The notes below the pieces were generated by a model that ran no database searches, was not told where the DNA came from, and saw only the letters and a list, made by a program, of their open reading frames with translations. From Branchipolynoe longqiensis (lineage: Eukaryota > Annelida > Polychaeta > Phyllodocida > Polynoidae): a stretch of DNA of 64,000 nt. Numbering within the stretch: the first letter of the stretch is position 1; the number at the start of each line of letters is the position of its first letter. The stretch lies in NCBI GenBank assembly GCA_030323885.1, contig CM059192.1, forward strand, positions 1,791,934 through 1,855,933. Direction: 5' to 3'. Shown here one piece after another: positions 45,301 to 57,300 of this stretch. Both the position numbers and the translations under genes were made by a program.

Positions 45301-48300
45301 ATATGCCACATGTAGTCATGCATCCCACAGCAATATGCCACATGTAGTCATGCATCCCACAACGATATGCCACATGGAGTCATGCATCCCACAGCAATAT
45401 GCCACTTGTAATCATGCATCCCACAGCAATATGCCACATGTAGTCATGCATCCCACAATGATATGCCACATGGAGTCATGCATCCCACAGCAATATGCCA
45501 CATGTAGTCATGCATCCCACATCAATATGCTGCATGTAATCATGCATCCCACAGCAATATGCCACATGTAGTCATGCATCCCACAACAATATGCCACATG
45601 TAGTCATGCATCCCCACAGGAATATGCCACATGTAGTCATGCATCCCACAACAATATGCCACATGTAGTCATGCATCCCACAGCAATATGGCAGTTTTAG
45701 TCATGCATCCCACAGCAATATTGCACATGTAGTCATGCATCCCACAGCAATATGCCAAATGTAGTCATGCATCCCACAGCAATATGCCACATGTAATCAT
45801 GCATCCCCACAGCAATATGCCACGTGTAATCATGCATCACCACAGCAATATGCCGCATGTAGTCATGCATCCCCACAACCATATGCCACATGTAGTCATG
45901 CATCCCACAACAATATGCCACATGTAGTCATGCATCCCACAGCAATATGCCACATGTAGTCATGCATCCTACAGCAATATGTCAGTTTTAGCCATGCATC
46001 CCCACAGCAATATGGCACATGTAGTCATGCATCCCCACAGCAATATTCCATCTTTAGTCATGCATCCCACAGCAATATGCGACATGTAATCCATGCATCC
46101 CACAACAATATGCCACATGTAATCATGCATCCCCACACAATATGCCACATGTAGTCATGCATTCCCACAGCAATATGCCACATTTAATCATGCATCCCAC
46201 AGCAATATGCCACATGTAGTCATGCATCCCCGCAGCAATATGCCACATGTAATCATGCATCCCACATGTAGTCATGCATCCCACAGCAATATGCCACATT
46301 TAATCATGCATCCCACAGCAATATGCCACATGTAATCATGCATCCCACATGTAGTCATGCATCCCACAGCAATATGCCACATGTAGTCATGTATCCCACA
46401 GCAGTATGCCACATGTAGTCATGCATCCCACAGCAATATGCCACATGTAGTACCCGTGCGGAAGACCGGGAGTTCAATTCCCAGTCCAGTCAAACCAATG
46501 ACTTACTAAATTGATACTTGTCGCTTCATAGCCAGGCGCTCGCATTATTAAAATAGGGCAAGGACTGGTTGGCTCGATGTCAGGATAATGTGACTGAGGG
46601 GGATATCAGGTTGGCCTGATCTCCCAGTCGGGCAGCTCTATAAAGTCACCATGAGTGGGCACTATCACAAGTCTGTAGGTACCCGTCCTGATATGACCTT
46701 AGACGTTTTCCGGACGTAAAACTCCAACAACCACCCGACTGTGAGCCTTGTACCGTGTGCTTTGCAGGGATGCTGGGTTCTGAGGTGGGTGATGCGGAGG
46801 AGGAGGATGTGGAGGAGGAGGATGACGAGGACTATGTGGAGATCTTCGACGAAGGCGACATCCACTGGGTGTGGGTGTCTTCAACCGCGTGCCCCATCAA
46901 CGAGGAGGCGGAGGTTCGACACTGGCTCGCAGCCGAAGCCGGGTAGGTTTCCGGGTTATGTAGGTCAGTCTGGTTATGTAGGTCAGGTATGTTGTTGCAT
47001 GCGAAACACCGTCAGTGGCAGAAGATTACGCGTGAAGTAATCTGCACTGACCTCTCATGGGAAGAAGCCACATAGACAGGTAGGCGTGGATAGGGTGGTG
47101 GTATCATTGAGCCTAGCGGTCTGGAAAACCCTTAAAAATTATAATTTTATATAAAATAAAATATAAACATCTAAAATGTTGTGTTTACAAAAAAAAAAAG
47201 TACTCTTTATCTTGTGATGCGAGAATCACTTGGCCATGAGATCCAAGCAATAACGTCACCATATTGGAAAATAAAGTTTGTCACTTTTACCTTGGTAATG
47301 TCCTGGAATTTTGGTAAAGTTGACAGTGGAATGTGCTTGAAAATTCCTTAAATTTTGACTTTCTTCAAGTGTACGAACCCTGCCTAAGTATGTTGTCTTC
47401 TTTACCAGGTCCAACAGGAGCAGTAGTATCTTCTACCACCGCCAGTTCACCACTGGGGCGTGGCGCAACACTGTGCTCGCCTCCCTGCGCACGCGCAACA
47501 AACAGGAGCTGGAGCCCTACCGCCACTACCCACTCGCCATAGAACGGGTAACTCGCTCTTCTAGGCAGCTTCTTCTTCTTTTTTTCTTTTTTTCTTTTTT
47601 CCCTCTACCGTAAGTGTTACAGGTATCTAGGTATTTACGCAATTATTTAAATATATTTTTTACATGGTTTATATAGTGTTTTTTGTTGTTGAAGATTTAT
47701 ACTGCCTATCATGGATAAGTCTGAATACACTTGTTTTCACCATTAGACAGTTTGTCGATAGAAAGCCCGAGCCTACACTTTTACCGACCCAAAGGATTTT
47801 TAACCTTCCACACCACATAGACATGGTATCAGAGCAACTGGCCTTTGATGACGCTGTAAGTTATACACGTCGGTGGAAATCCAAATTGGCAGAGATGGGG
47901 GCATGGGGAAATTGAAGTGTGAAGTAGATTCTGAAATTAAGGTGTACACAATGTGTACACAATGCAAGTATGAAGTACATTAAATCATTTTACATTTACA
48001 TAAAAGGTTTTTGTTGTTGGTTTCAAATAATAGCACAAAACATCCTAAATAATAGCAGGATCCATTTTCATATGAAGGTTTATAAATATCTTCTGCATAT
48101 GTCAGAGTTGTAATATTTTTTTTTTCACATTTTGATTTTATGCAAATTGAGAAAGCTGTTAAAATTAACCGTGTAGCATATCACAGGGTCCGTACGGGGC
48201 ATGGAAAGTCTTGAAAAGTCTAACTTCATTAAAAACCTTGAATTTAACCTATTTTGGGTAATTAGTCTAGAAAAGCCTTGAATTCCATTAAACTGTCCCC

Positions 48301-51300
48301 ACTGATCTAATTTAGTCCGAAATCACCATTCGCCATTAATTCCGTTTTCCTGAAATCCAAATGAAAACATTCTTGAATTCCTATCAAGACCATCCTTGAA
48401 AAGCGTTGAAATAGCGTTGAATTCCATATCTTCACATGTGTAGGGACCCTGATATCGAGCAGCTTTCAGTAACTAGCGCCTTGTGCGGTGGTGTGGTGGT
48501 TGCAGGCGTGTTGGAGTAAGAAGGGTGTGCTGCGGTGGTGGCAGGACGTGGCGCGCGGTGCACGCTGGGTAGACTGCACGGTGGAGCTGACCCAGGAGGT
48601 GGACGGCACCATGGACGGCAGTCTGGCACTGCAGTACGAGCTGCATGGCAAGCAGAAGGTAGCGGCCGGCTTCTTTCTGTCCTCTCCAGTTAACGCACTC
48701 TCTTTTATAGTCATCATATTGCAATACGGCTGTTCCGAAGAGCTGAAGCTGTGACCCATTATGATTGAATGGCGGAAGATGGGGTTGGCGTCCTCTGCCA
48801 GCCCTACCCTTCTAAAGGTGTGACACTTTAAGTCACGTTGAATCTATTACCACATACTTTGTGATAACCAATCTTTGTAAGCTTCTATCCATACAGTTGT
48901 TTGTAACATAGATTTAATGTATTAATCTAGGTGGTGTCCTGCTGTATGGATGTACTAATGCAGGTGGTGTCCTGCTGTGTGGATGTACTAATGCAGGTGG
49001 TGTCCTGCTGTGTGGATGTACTAATGCAGGTGGTGTCCTGCTGTGTGGATGTACTAATCCGGGCAATGTCGTGTGGGGATCTACTAATGCAGGTGGTGTC
49101 CTGCTGTGTGGATGTACTAATGCAGGTGGTGTCCTGCTGTGTGGATGTACTAATGCAGGTGGTGTCCTGCTGTGTGGATGTACTAATGCAGGTGGTGTCC
49201 TGCTGTGCGGATGTACAAATGTGTGTTGTGTCCTGCTGTGGGGATGTACTAATGCAGGTGGTGTCCTGCTGTGTGGATGTACTAATGCATGTGGTGTCCT
49301 GCTGTGTGGATGTACTAATGCAGGTGGTGTCCTGCTGTGTGGATGTATTAATGCAGGGGGTGTCCTGTGGGGATGCATTAATGCAGGTGGTGTCCTGCTG
49401 TGAGAATGTATTAATGTGGGTGGTGTCCTACTGTGGGAATGTATTAGTGCAGGTGGTGTCCTACTGTGGGATGTGTTAATGTGGGTAGTGTTCTGCTGTG
49501 GGGATGTACTAATGCAGGCGGTGCCCTCATAACACTAATACGTGCAATGTTTACCGCACCAGTTCCAGCAGATTTCCCTGAGCGACATCCTGTGCGCCTG
49601 TGGGGTGACGGACCCCGGTCCACAGCCAAGCTTCGCCCTGCACACGACATCTCGCATCACAGCTGTACCGCGCGCTCAGGCAATGAGGATGGCAGCCACT
49701 CGAGAGGAGGACATGGAAGACTGGGTATGCACTGTGCAGCCTTTCGACACTGGCTGCCTTACTTTGCAAATTTGAATTTAGCACCGCAGTGTTTTGGAAA
49801 ATGTAGTTTATTCCTGTCATTGTTATCGCTTCATTGGTCTTCCAGCTTTGAGTCATGTGGTTATTTACACGAAATCTTGATTTGTTTTTAAAGGATAATT
49901 ATAATACACTTGGCACATTAAGTATAAGGATGTAAGTTACAGTATTTAGAATTACAACTGTTGACTCTGTTGTCCCTGCCAGATGGCGTTCTTGACAGTG
50001 GCCTACAGAGGGGTGTTTTATTCATTGACTCTGTTCTCCATCAGATGGCGCCACTCTGACACGGCACTGACAGTGGCCTGAGAGAGGTATTTTTTTCACT
50101 GACTGTTCTCTCTACCAGATGGAGGCACTGACAGAAACTTGCAGGGTGTGTTTTATTCGTTGACTCTGTTCTCTCCACCAGATGGCGCCACTGACAGAGG
50201 TGTTTTATTCATGGACTAGATGGAGCCACTGACAGTAACCTGTGCGCATTGTTTTATTCGTTGAAACTGTTCTCTCCAATAGATGGCGCCTCTCTGACAG
50301 TTACCCGCAGCATTGTTTTATTCATTGACACTGTTCTCCACCAGATGACGCCACTGACAGTATCCTGCGTGTGGTGTTTTATTTGTTGACTCTGTTCTCT
50401 CCACCAGATGGCGTCCTTGACAGTGGCCTGCAGTGACCAGCGTAAGCTTCACGGTTCGCCGCACACAGCCTCGATCTGGGCCACCACCGACCGGGGCGAC
50501 ATCTTTGTACACGAACCGGAAGGCGACGACAGCAACGGGGAGCCCTGCTCCCAGATGTACGCCCTGGGCTTTTAATCTCTTATTCATATAAATATATATG
50601 GTGTATCCCATGACTACATGTGGCATATTGCTGTGGGATGCATGACTACATGTGGCATATTGCTGTGGGATGCATGACTACATGTGGCCTATTGCTGTGG
50701 GATGCATGACTACATGTGGCATATTGCTGTGGGATGCATGATTACATGTGGCATATTGCTGTGGGATGCATGACTACATGTGGCATATTGCTGTGGGATG
50801 CATGACTACATGTGGCATATTGCTGTGGGATGCATGACTACATGTGGCATATTGCTGTGGGATGCATGACTACATGTGGCATATTGCTGTGGGATGCATG
50901 ATTACATGTGGCAAATTTTCAGTGGTACAGTGAGTGGCGGTTACAGTGTGAAGGGGTGGTGGCGCCCCCTTTGAGCTGAGGTGGGGAGGCTGGAGCAGTA
51001 GATGACTATGAGAGACTCCCACATTCCATGGAGCTGAGTGACCGATGAGGGAGAGGAGGGATATTCCGGGTTATTATACTCATATAATTCTTATACAGCA
51101 TATATATAATATATGTAAATGTGATGTAAAACGAATTAGGCGAATGTAACAATATGAAAGGGAATTGTTCTAATTATTGATATTACTGATATTGCCGATT
51201 TTATACTCCATAAGACTCCACACTTGACAGGTGGCGACACCTGTGGCCCACCTCTCCTCCAAAGGGTGTCGACAAGTGTCAGTTGCACCAGAGGATTTAT

Positions 51301-54300
51301 ATATTTATATATTTTCCATATCTTTATTCTGCTGAAGAAATCTCTTTTTAGCATCGAACAACTGATTTCTCAGTCATATTCATATTTCGTATTGGTTAAC
51401 TAATGACTAGCATTGTATCATGAATTAAAATTAATATACTTGTATTCTAGTTCTGTGGTGTCTTAGGGATATTCCATCAACGTCAATATTCTTCGCAATC
51501 TGAACAATGTTCGAGATGGGGAGTTCGGTGAGGCAGTAAAAAGCTATGTTCAATTATTTTTTTGATTATATAAACATCAATCACATTTTACCGATGTTCT
51601 TGCATTAGGATTAGCGTAAATTAAAAGTGTGTCAAACCTTATCCTAACATTACGCAGTTGTGAAAATGATGTAAACCATGTACATTCATGGCCAGCTCCT
51701 TACCCTGTTATGGTAATGGCGCGTGACTGTGGCTGCCTTTGTCTTCAGATTCTGGCAAGAGCGGGACGTTGCTCAGGCGGTAGCGTGTCCATCTGTGAAG
51801 GTGTCGGTCATCTGATCGATCCTTCTCACTAGACCCATTTGCAGTTTGGGCTATCTTCCATTCCAACCAGTCTTCCACAACTGGCTCATCAAAGCCTGTG
51901 GCATGTGCTGTCCTGTCTGTGGAAAAGTGCATATAAAAGCCCCTTTGCTGCTTATTGAAAAGAGTAGCCGATGTGGCGGCAGCGGGTTTCCTCCAAAGAA
52001 ATATATCAGAATGACCATATGTTTGATGTCCAATAACCGATAATACGATAACAAAAATCAATGTGCTCTAGAGGCGTTGTTAAATAAAACAAGCTTTACT
52101 TTTGTTTCAGGTTCTGGCACCAGCTGGGCGGCCACCTCGCCAAGGTGGAGACGAACCGCGTCGGTGTCACGTGGGGCATCGGGTACGACGGGCTCACCTG
52201 GGTCTACACCGGCGGGTACGGAGGCGGCTTCTTCAAAGGTGAGCCAACCTGGGACGCGCCTCAACTCAGTCTGGTCGGGGCCAGTTTGGACCGGGCCGTT
52301 CTGGCCTGGTCCTGTCTAGTTCAATCCAGTCTGGTCTGGTCTACCCACCCCCCCCCCCGAACACCCCCCCCCCCCCCCGCCAAATAAGCCACCGGTATGT
52401 AACCATGGTAACCTTCCTGAACTGGCTGGAAATAGACTTTTCAGAGCCTCTAGATTTCATAAATTCCTGTGGGGAAGTGCATACCCCCCCCCCCCCTCCA
52501 CCCCCACCCCAACTTGCAGAGTGATAACGTGAACTTGTAGAACTATTGATCAAGTACCTTTAATGAATTTTCATAATTATTATTAATTTATATGTCTAAT
52601 ATGACCTTAGATGTTGCCAGAACGTAAAACTCCAACAACCAATTACTTAAAGTTGCATGGTCCGATGAAATATAATTTGTCAAAATTAAAACAACTACTT
52701 ACATTTGATGCTATATATCCAACTTAGATATTGGTCTATTAGCTAATGATTTGGGACAGTATATACAGAATAACCAGTGAGTTTATAACCTCACCCCTTT
52801 GAACACTCAGTTTGAAACACCATTATGCAGGAAGGCCATTAACCAATTAGGCCAATCTCGTGACCCCATTAGCCCCCCCAACCAAGTAGGCCTGCTGTGC
52901 AGGGTCATAGAGGGGAAGGGGATATGAGGTGGATGTGTGTGTATGTGTCTGTGTGTTTCCTGACCTGATTTTACAGAGACACAGAGACAGACATACACAC
53001 AGACATACACACAGACATACACACACAAGACATACGCACACAGACATACACACACAGACATACACACAGACAGACATGCAGAGACATACACACATAGACA
53101 TACACACACAGACACACATACATATACATAGGGACAGACATACACACAGACATACACACACAGCCAGACACACACAGACATACATACACAGACATACACA
53201 CACATACAGACACCCATAGATAGGCACACACAGACAGACATACACAGACAGCACACACATACACAGAAACACACACATGCACACACCTGACATACACAGA
53301 CACACATACACCCAACCTGACTTTGCAGAGAGAGAGCCACACACACACAGACACACACAGACACCCACAGACAGACACACACAGACATACACACACAGAC
53401 ACATACATACACATACATACACACATACATACATACATACATGCATACACAGACACACATAGATACACATACATACACACATACACACACAGACATTACC
53501 ACACATACATATACACACACAGACAGACACACATAGATAGACACACAGACAGACATGCATAGACAGCACACACAGACACACAAACACACAGATATGCACA
53601 CACCCGACATACACAGACACATACACCTGACCTGACTTTGCAGAGAGAGAGACACACCCACATACAGAAACACATAGACAGCCGCACACAGGCAGAGGCA
53701 GCCACACATATACATGCACACACATACATACACAGACACACACACATACAGACATACACAGACAGACACATCCATACACACAGACACACATACACCACAG
53801 ACATACATACACACATACATACACACATACACAGCACAGAAACACACAGATGGACACACACAGACATACACACACACAGATACATACAGACATACATAGA
53901 CAGACAGACACAAGCAGACAACAGACACACATTTTTTTTTTTAAAGCCCTAGTGCCATGGGCCTATGTCACTAATCCATTCCCAGAATGTTACCAACCCA
54001 ACCAGGAATACCTACCTACAGTCCTGTAAGGTTCCAGGTCATCTCACATCACGTGGTCACCGCGAGATGACATCTGGGTCATAGCCACAGGACTTTTGGC
54101 AAGCTTGTCGAAATTATTTTTGGTTCTTTCAGCTCATATTACTTCAAAACTAATCATCTTTAATCAAAATCACTCCGGAGTAATGATTAGTAGCTTGTAA
54201 CGATCAATTTGATATATTTATCTCAAAAATAAGACAAAAATTCAAAGGCCATCGGACCATGCAACTTTAAGTTAAAGCCAAAGCGAAAACGATTTTATAA

Positions 54301-57300
54301 TAGAAGCGGCTGTGAACTGATTCTTAGTGTGGCAGTTACATACCTGTGGCAGTTCGCGCTGGTGGCGGATTTATAGTGCTGCCCCGCTAAGATACCATGC
54401 GGCCGGCTAATTGCAGGGGTGGCGAGCAGTCCTCAGGGCATCCACGCTCAAACTGACCAGCGGGAAGTGTTCATCTACGAGAACCAGCGGTGGCGGCCGG
54501 TGTTCGGCTACACTGACAGGTAAGCGCCTTCCGCTAGTTGCCCAATAGACCTTTTCCACAAAGCATGTGCAGTAAGAATCTATCCAGAACATTAGTTCTT
54601 ATCAATGCCATCAGATGGCGGGTCAGTTGTGGAAATCTTCTAAGACCGTTTACATGTAAATTGCTACTCATAACATTAGTTCTTGCCACTGCCGTCAGAG
54701 GGCAGGTTGGTAGTGGAAATCCTCTATAAAACCTTTTCGACAGAGCATGCTGCACAGTGCACTTGCTATCCGGACCGCACTTCGTCCACACCTCTCTCTA
54801 TCTCCTCTCCGCTGGCCATGCTCCTCCTTGATATGTCTGAAAAGAGTTCCAGGAGGGGGAGCCCGCCAGCATTTCACTTTCTACTCTTACTCTGTCCATG
54901 TCTTTGGCTCGCTGGTTGGTCACCATAGAGCAAATAGACACAGACCTTTGCCTCAACTCTCCTCATTTCTCTTTCCTAGACTGTACCCTTTTTTTTTCTC
55001 CCAGGCTTACTTCTCCCCCTGAACAAGGGAGTTGTGTACTAGGGTGGGGCCCTTTACCTTTAGGTTTCTCTCGCTTTGTTCTCGTTGCTGGAACCGCTGG
55101 ACGCATCTTTACCCGCCCTTCCTCGGAAACCATTGCCACTGGCTGCTGGATACAAGTGCTGTGCTACCGCCGGACCGGAGATTCTGGACCGCCCCAACGA
55201 CTCGTCGTTTAATCGTTGTAAAGACATCCCCCAGCTTCTACAACCGTCCCACCAGAAGATTATTCTTCAACCAAAGATTGGGCCGATTTATCGGAGCCTC
55301 TCTATAATGTTGCAGTTCTGCAACCGGTAACCATCGTACGGTTGCAAAGAACCCAGTATATATATATCATGCTGCACAGTGAGCTGCTCCCCACGTTAGT
55401 TCTTGCTACTGCCGTCAGAGGGCAGGTTGGTGGTGGAAATCATCTATAAAAGCTTTTAGACACCAGACTGCGCAGTGAGCTGCTGCCCTCATTAGGTGCC
55501 TGTCAGTGCCATTAGACCCCTGACCCCGTAACCAAGCACTGTGCGTGGTGGCCGAATCGGGAGAGCGTGAGCCTCGCGTGCGGGATATCGAGAGTTGAGT
55601 TCCCGGTCGAGACAAACCAATAATTTATCAAATTGATACTTGTTGCTTCCTAGCCTGGCACTCGGCATTAATAGGATAGGGCAAGGACTGATTAGCTAAG
55701 AATCAGGATAATGTGACTGAGTGGGATATCGGGTCATGGTACCGGTGGCCTGAATTTCCACTGGGGCAGCAATATAAAGTTGCCATGAGTGCGAACTGTC
55801 ACAAGTTGGTACCCATCCTGATGTGACCTTAGATTTTGCCAGGACGTAAAACTCCAACAACCAACCATTACTAGGTGGTGTGTGGGAACCAGCCTGATGC
55901 CGCATGACCTTGTGACCTTTGTGAAGCTGTGACCTTTGTGAAGCTGTGACCTTTCTGTGCGCAGGGTGCTGCTGAGTGACCGGTATACATGGAGCGACGA
56001 GACGGGGCGAGTCGAGTGCACGAAGGAGAGCACGCGACTATTGTCCCGACACTGGGTGTGGGTAAGTAGCTCTGGCCTTCTAGCGAACAGGCGTGCGCTT
56101 GTTTGATGTAGACATAATTAACCCATTTACAGCGCCACCTATCAGTCCACTACATGAGTGCAATGTGGTTTAACCCATTCATAGTGCCACCTATCAGTCC
56201 ACGACATTAGTGAGGTGTGGTTTAACCCATTCACAGCGCCACCTATCAGTTCACTACATTAGTGCGGTGTGGTTTAACCGATTCACAGCGCCACCTATCA
56301 GTTCACCACTACGTTAGTGTGGTGTGGTTTAACCCATTCACATGCCACCTATCAGTCCACTACATTAATTGGGTGTGGCCTAACCCAGTGAGGCAGCACT
56401 ATAAAGTCACCATGAGTGCACAGTCGCAAGTCGGTACCTGTCTTGATATGACCTTAGATGTTGTCATGATGTAAAACTCCAGCAACCAACCAACTAACCT
56501 CAGAGCGAGTGAGCGGGAGTGAGCATAACCTCATTTTGTAAACCTAACCGGGACTTCTTCGCTGGTTGCAGGTAACAGACTGGCAGATCGACCACCGCAC
56601 GCTAGGTGGCGTCGACAAGGAGGGCTGGCAGTATGCGCGCGACTTCAAGGGGTCAGTACTTCCTGAACTCTCTAGGTGTGACGTCATAAGGGGGGGAAAA
56701 TGGTGGCGCAAGTGTGCAGAGATATGTAGATAGCGGTAGTTTGTTTATTTTGTCTAATGCCTGGCGTCGCTGCCCCGATGAGTGCGAATAGTAACCCCAT
56801 ATTCCAGTTTTAGGACGACACAAATCAGGCGGGTTTATTCAGTGTGTGCTGCGTCCTAGCGACTCTCCGCCATTGATTGTTCCAAATCCAGTGTTGAGTA
56901 GAAATTGATCTCTGGCATCGGGGTGGTTAGTGGTGCTTACACACTGGTGCGGTGGCCGAATCGGCAGAGTGCCGGCCTCGCGTGTGGAAGATCGGGAGTT
57001 GGGTTCCCGGTTGAGTCAAACCAATGACTTACAAAATTGATGCTTGTCGCTTTCTAGCCTGGCGCTCGGTAATAATAGGATAGGGTAAGGACTGGTTAGC
57101 TCAGTGTCAGGATAATGTGACTGGGTGGGATATCAGGTCATGGTTCCGGTGGCCTGATTTCCCAGTGAGGCAGCATTATAAAGTTGCCATGAGTGTGCAC
57201 TGTCACAAGTCGGTACCTATCCTGATATGACCATAGATGTTGCCAGGACGTAAAACTCCAACAACCAACAACCAATCACCGTATGTGTTAGGTGTGTGAA

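Noticed and set aside
43425..46452. Regular short repeats resembling a CRISPR array
   Set aside because: Units are contiguous without unique spacers and lie in a eukaryotic intron. This is a minisatellite.
47664..47915. Extra TECPR1 exon in intron 10
   Set aside because: The open stretch has no splice sites giving the right phase and no similarity to the family.
48914..49479. Repetitive open frames of 110 to 182 codons in the 33-bp array
   Set aside because: The unit length is a multiple of three with no stop, so all copies stay open. They lie in an intron and lack any family resemblance.
50408..50575. Exon 13 ending in TAA (MYALGF stop) as the gene's 3' end
   Set aside because: The donor AT|GTACGC joins in phase to exon 14, which continues the TECPR repeat, and later exons encode the second dysferlin domain. 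Intron retention could still give a short isoform.
52807..53932. Long Cys/Val-rich open frames of more than 350 codons on the minus strand
   Set aside because: They are translations of the ACAC/AGAC/ATAC microsatellite. Several frames on both strands are open for the same compositional reason.
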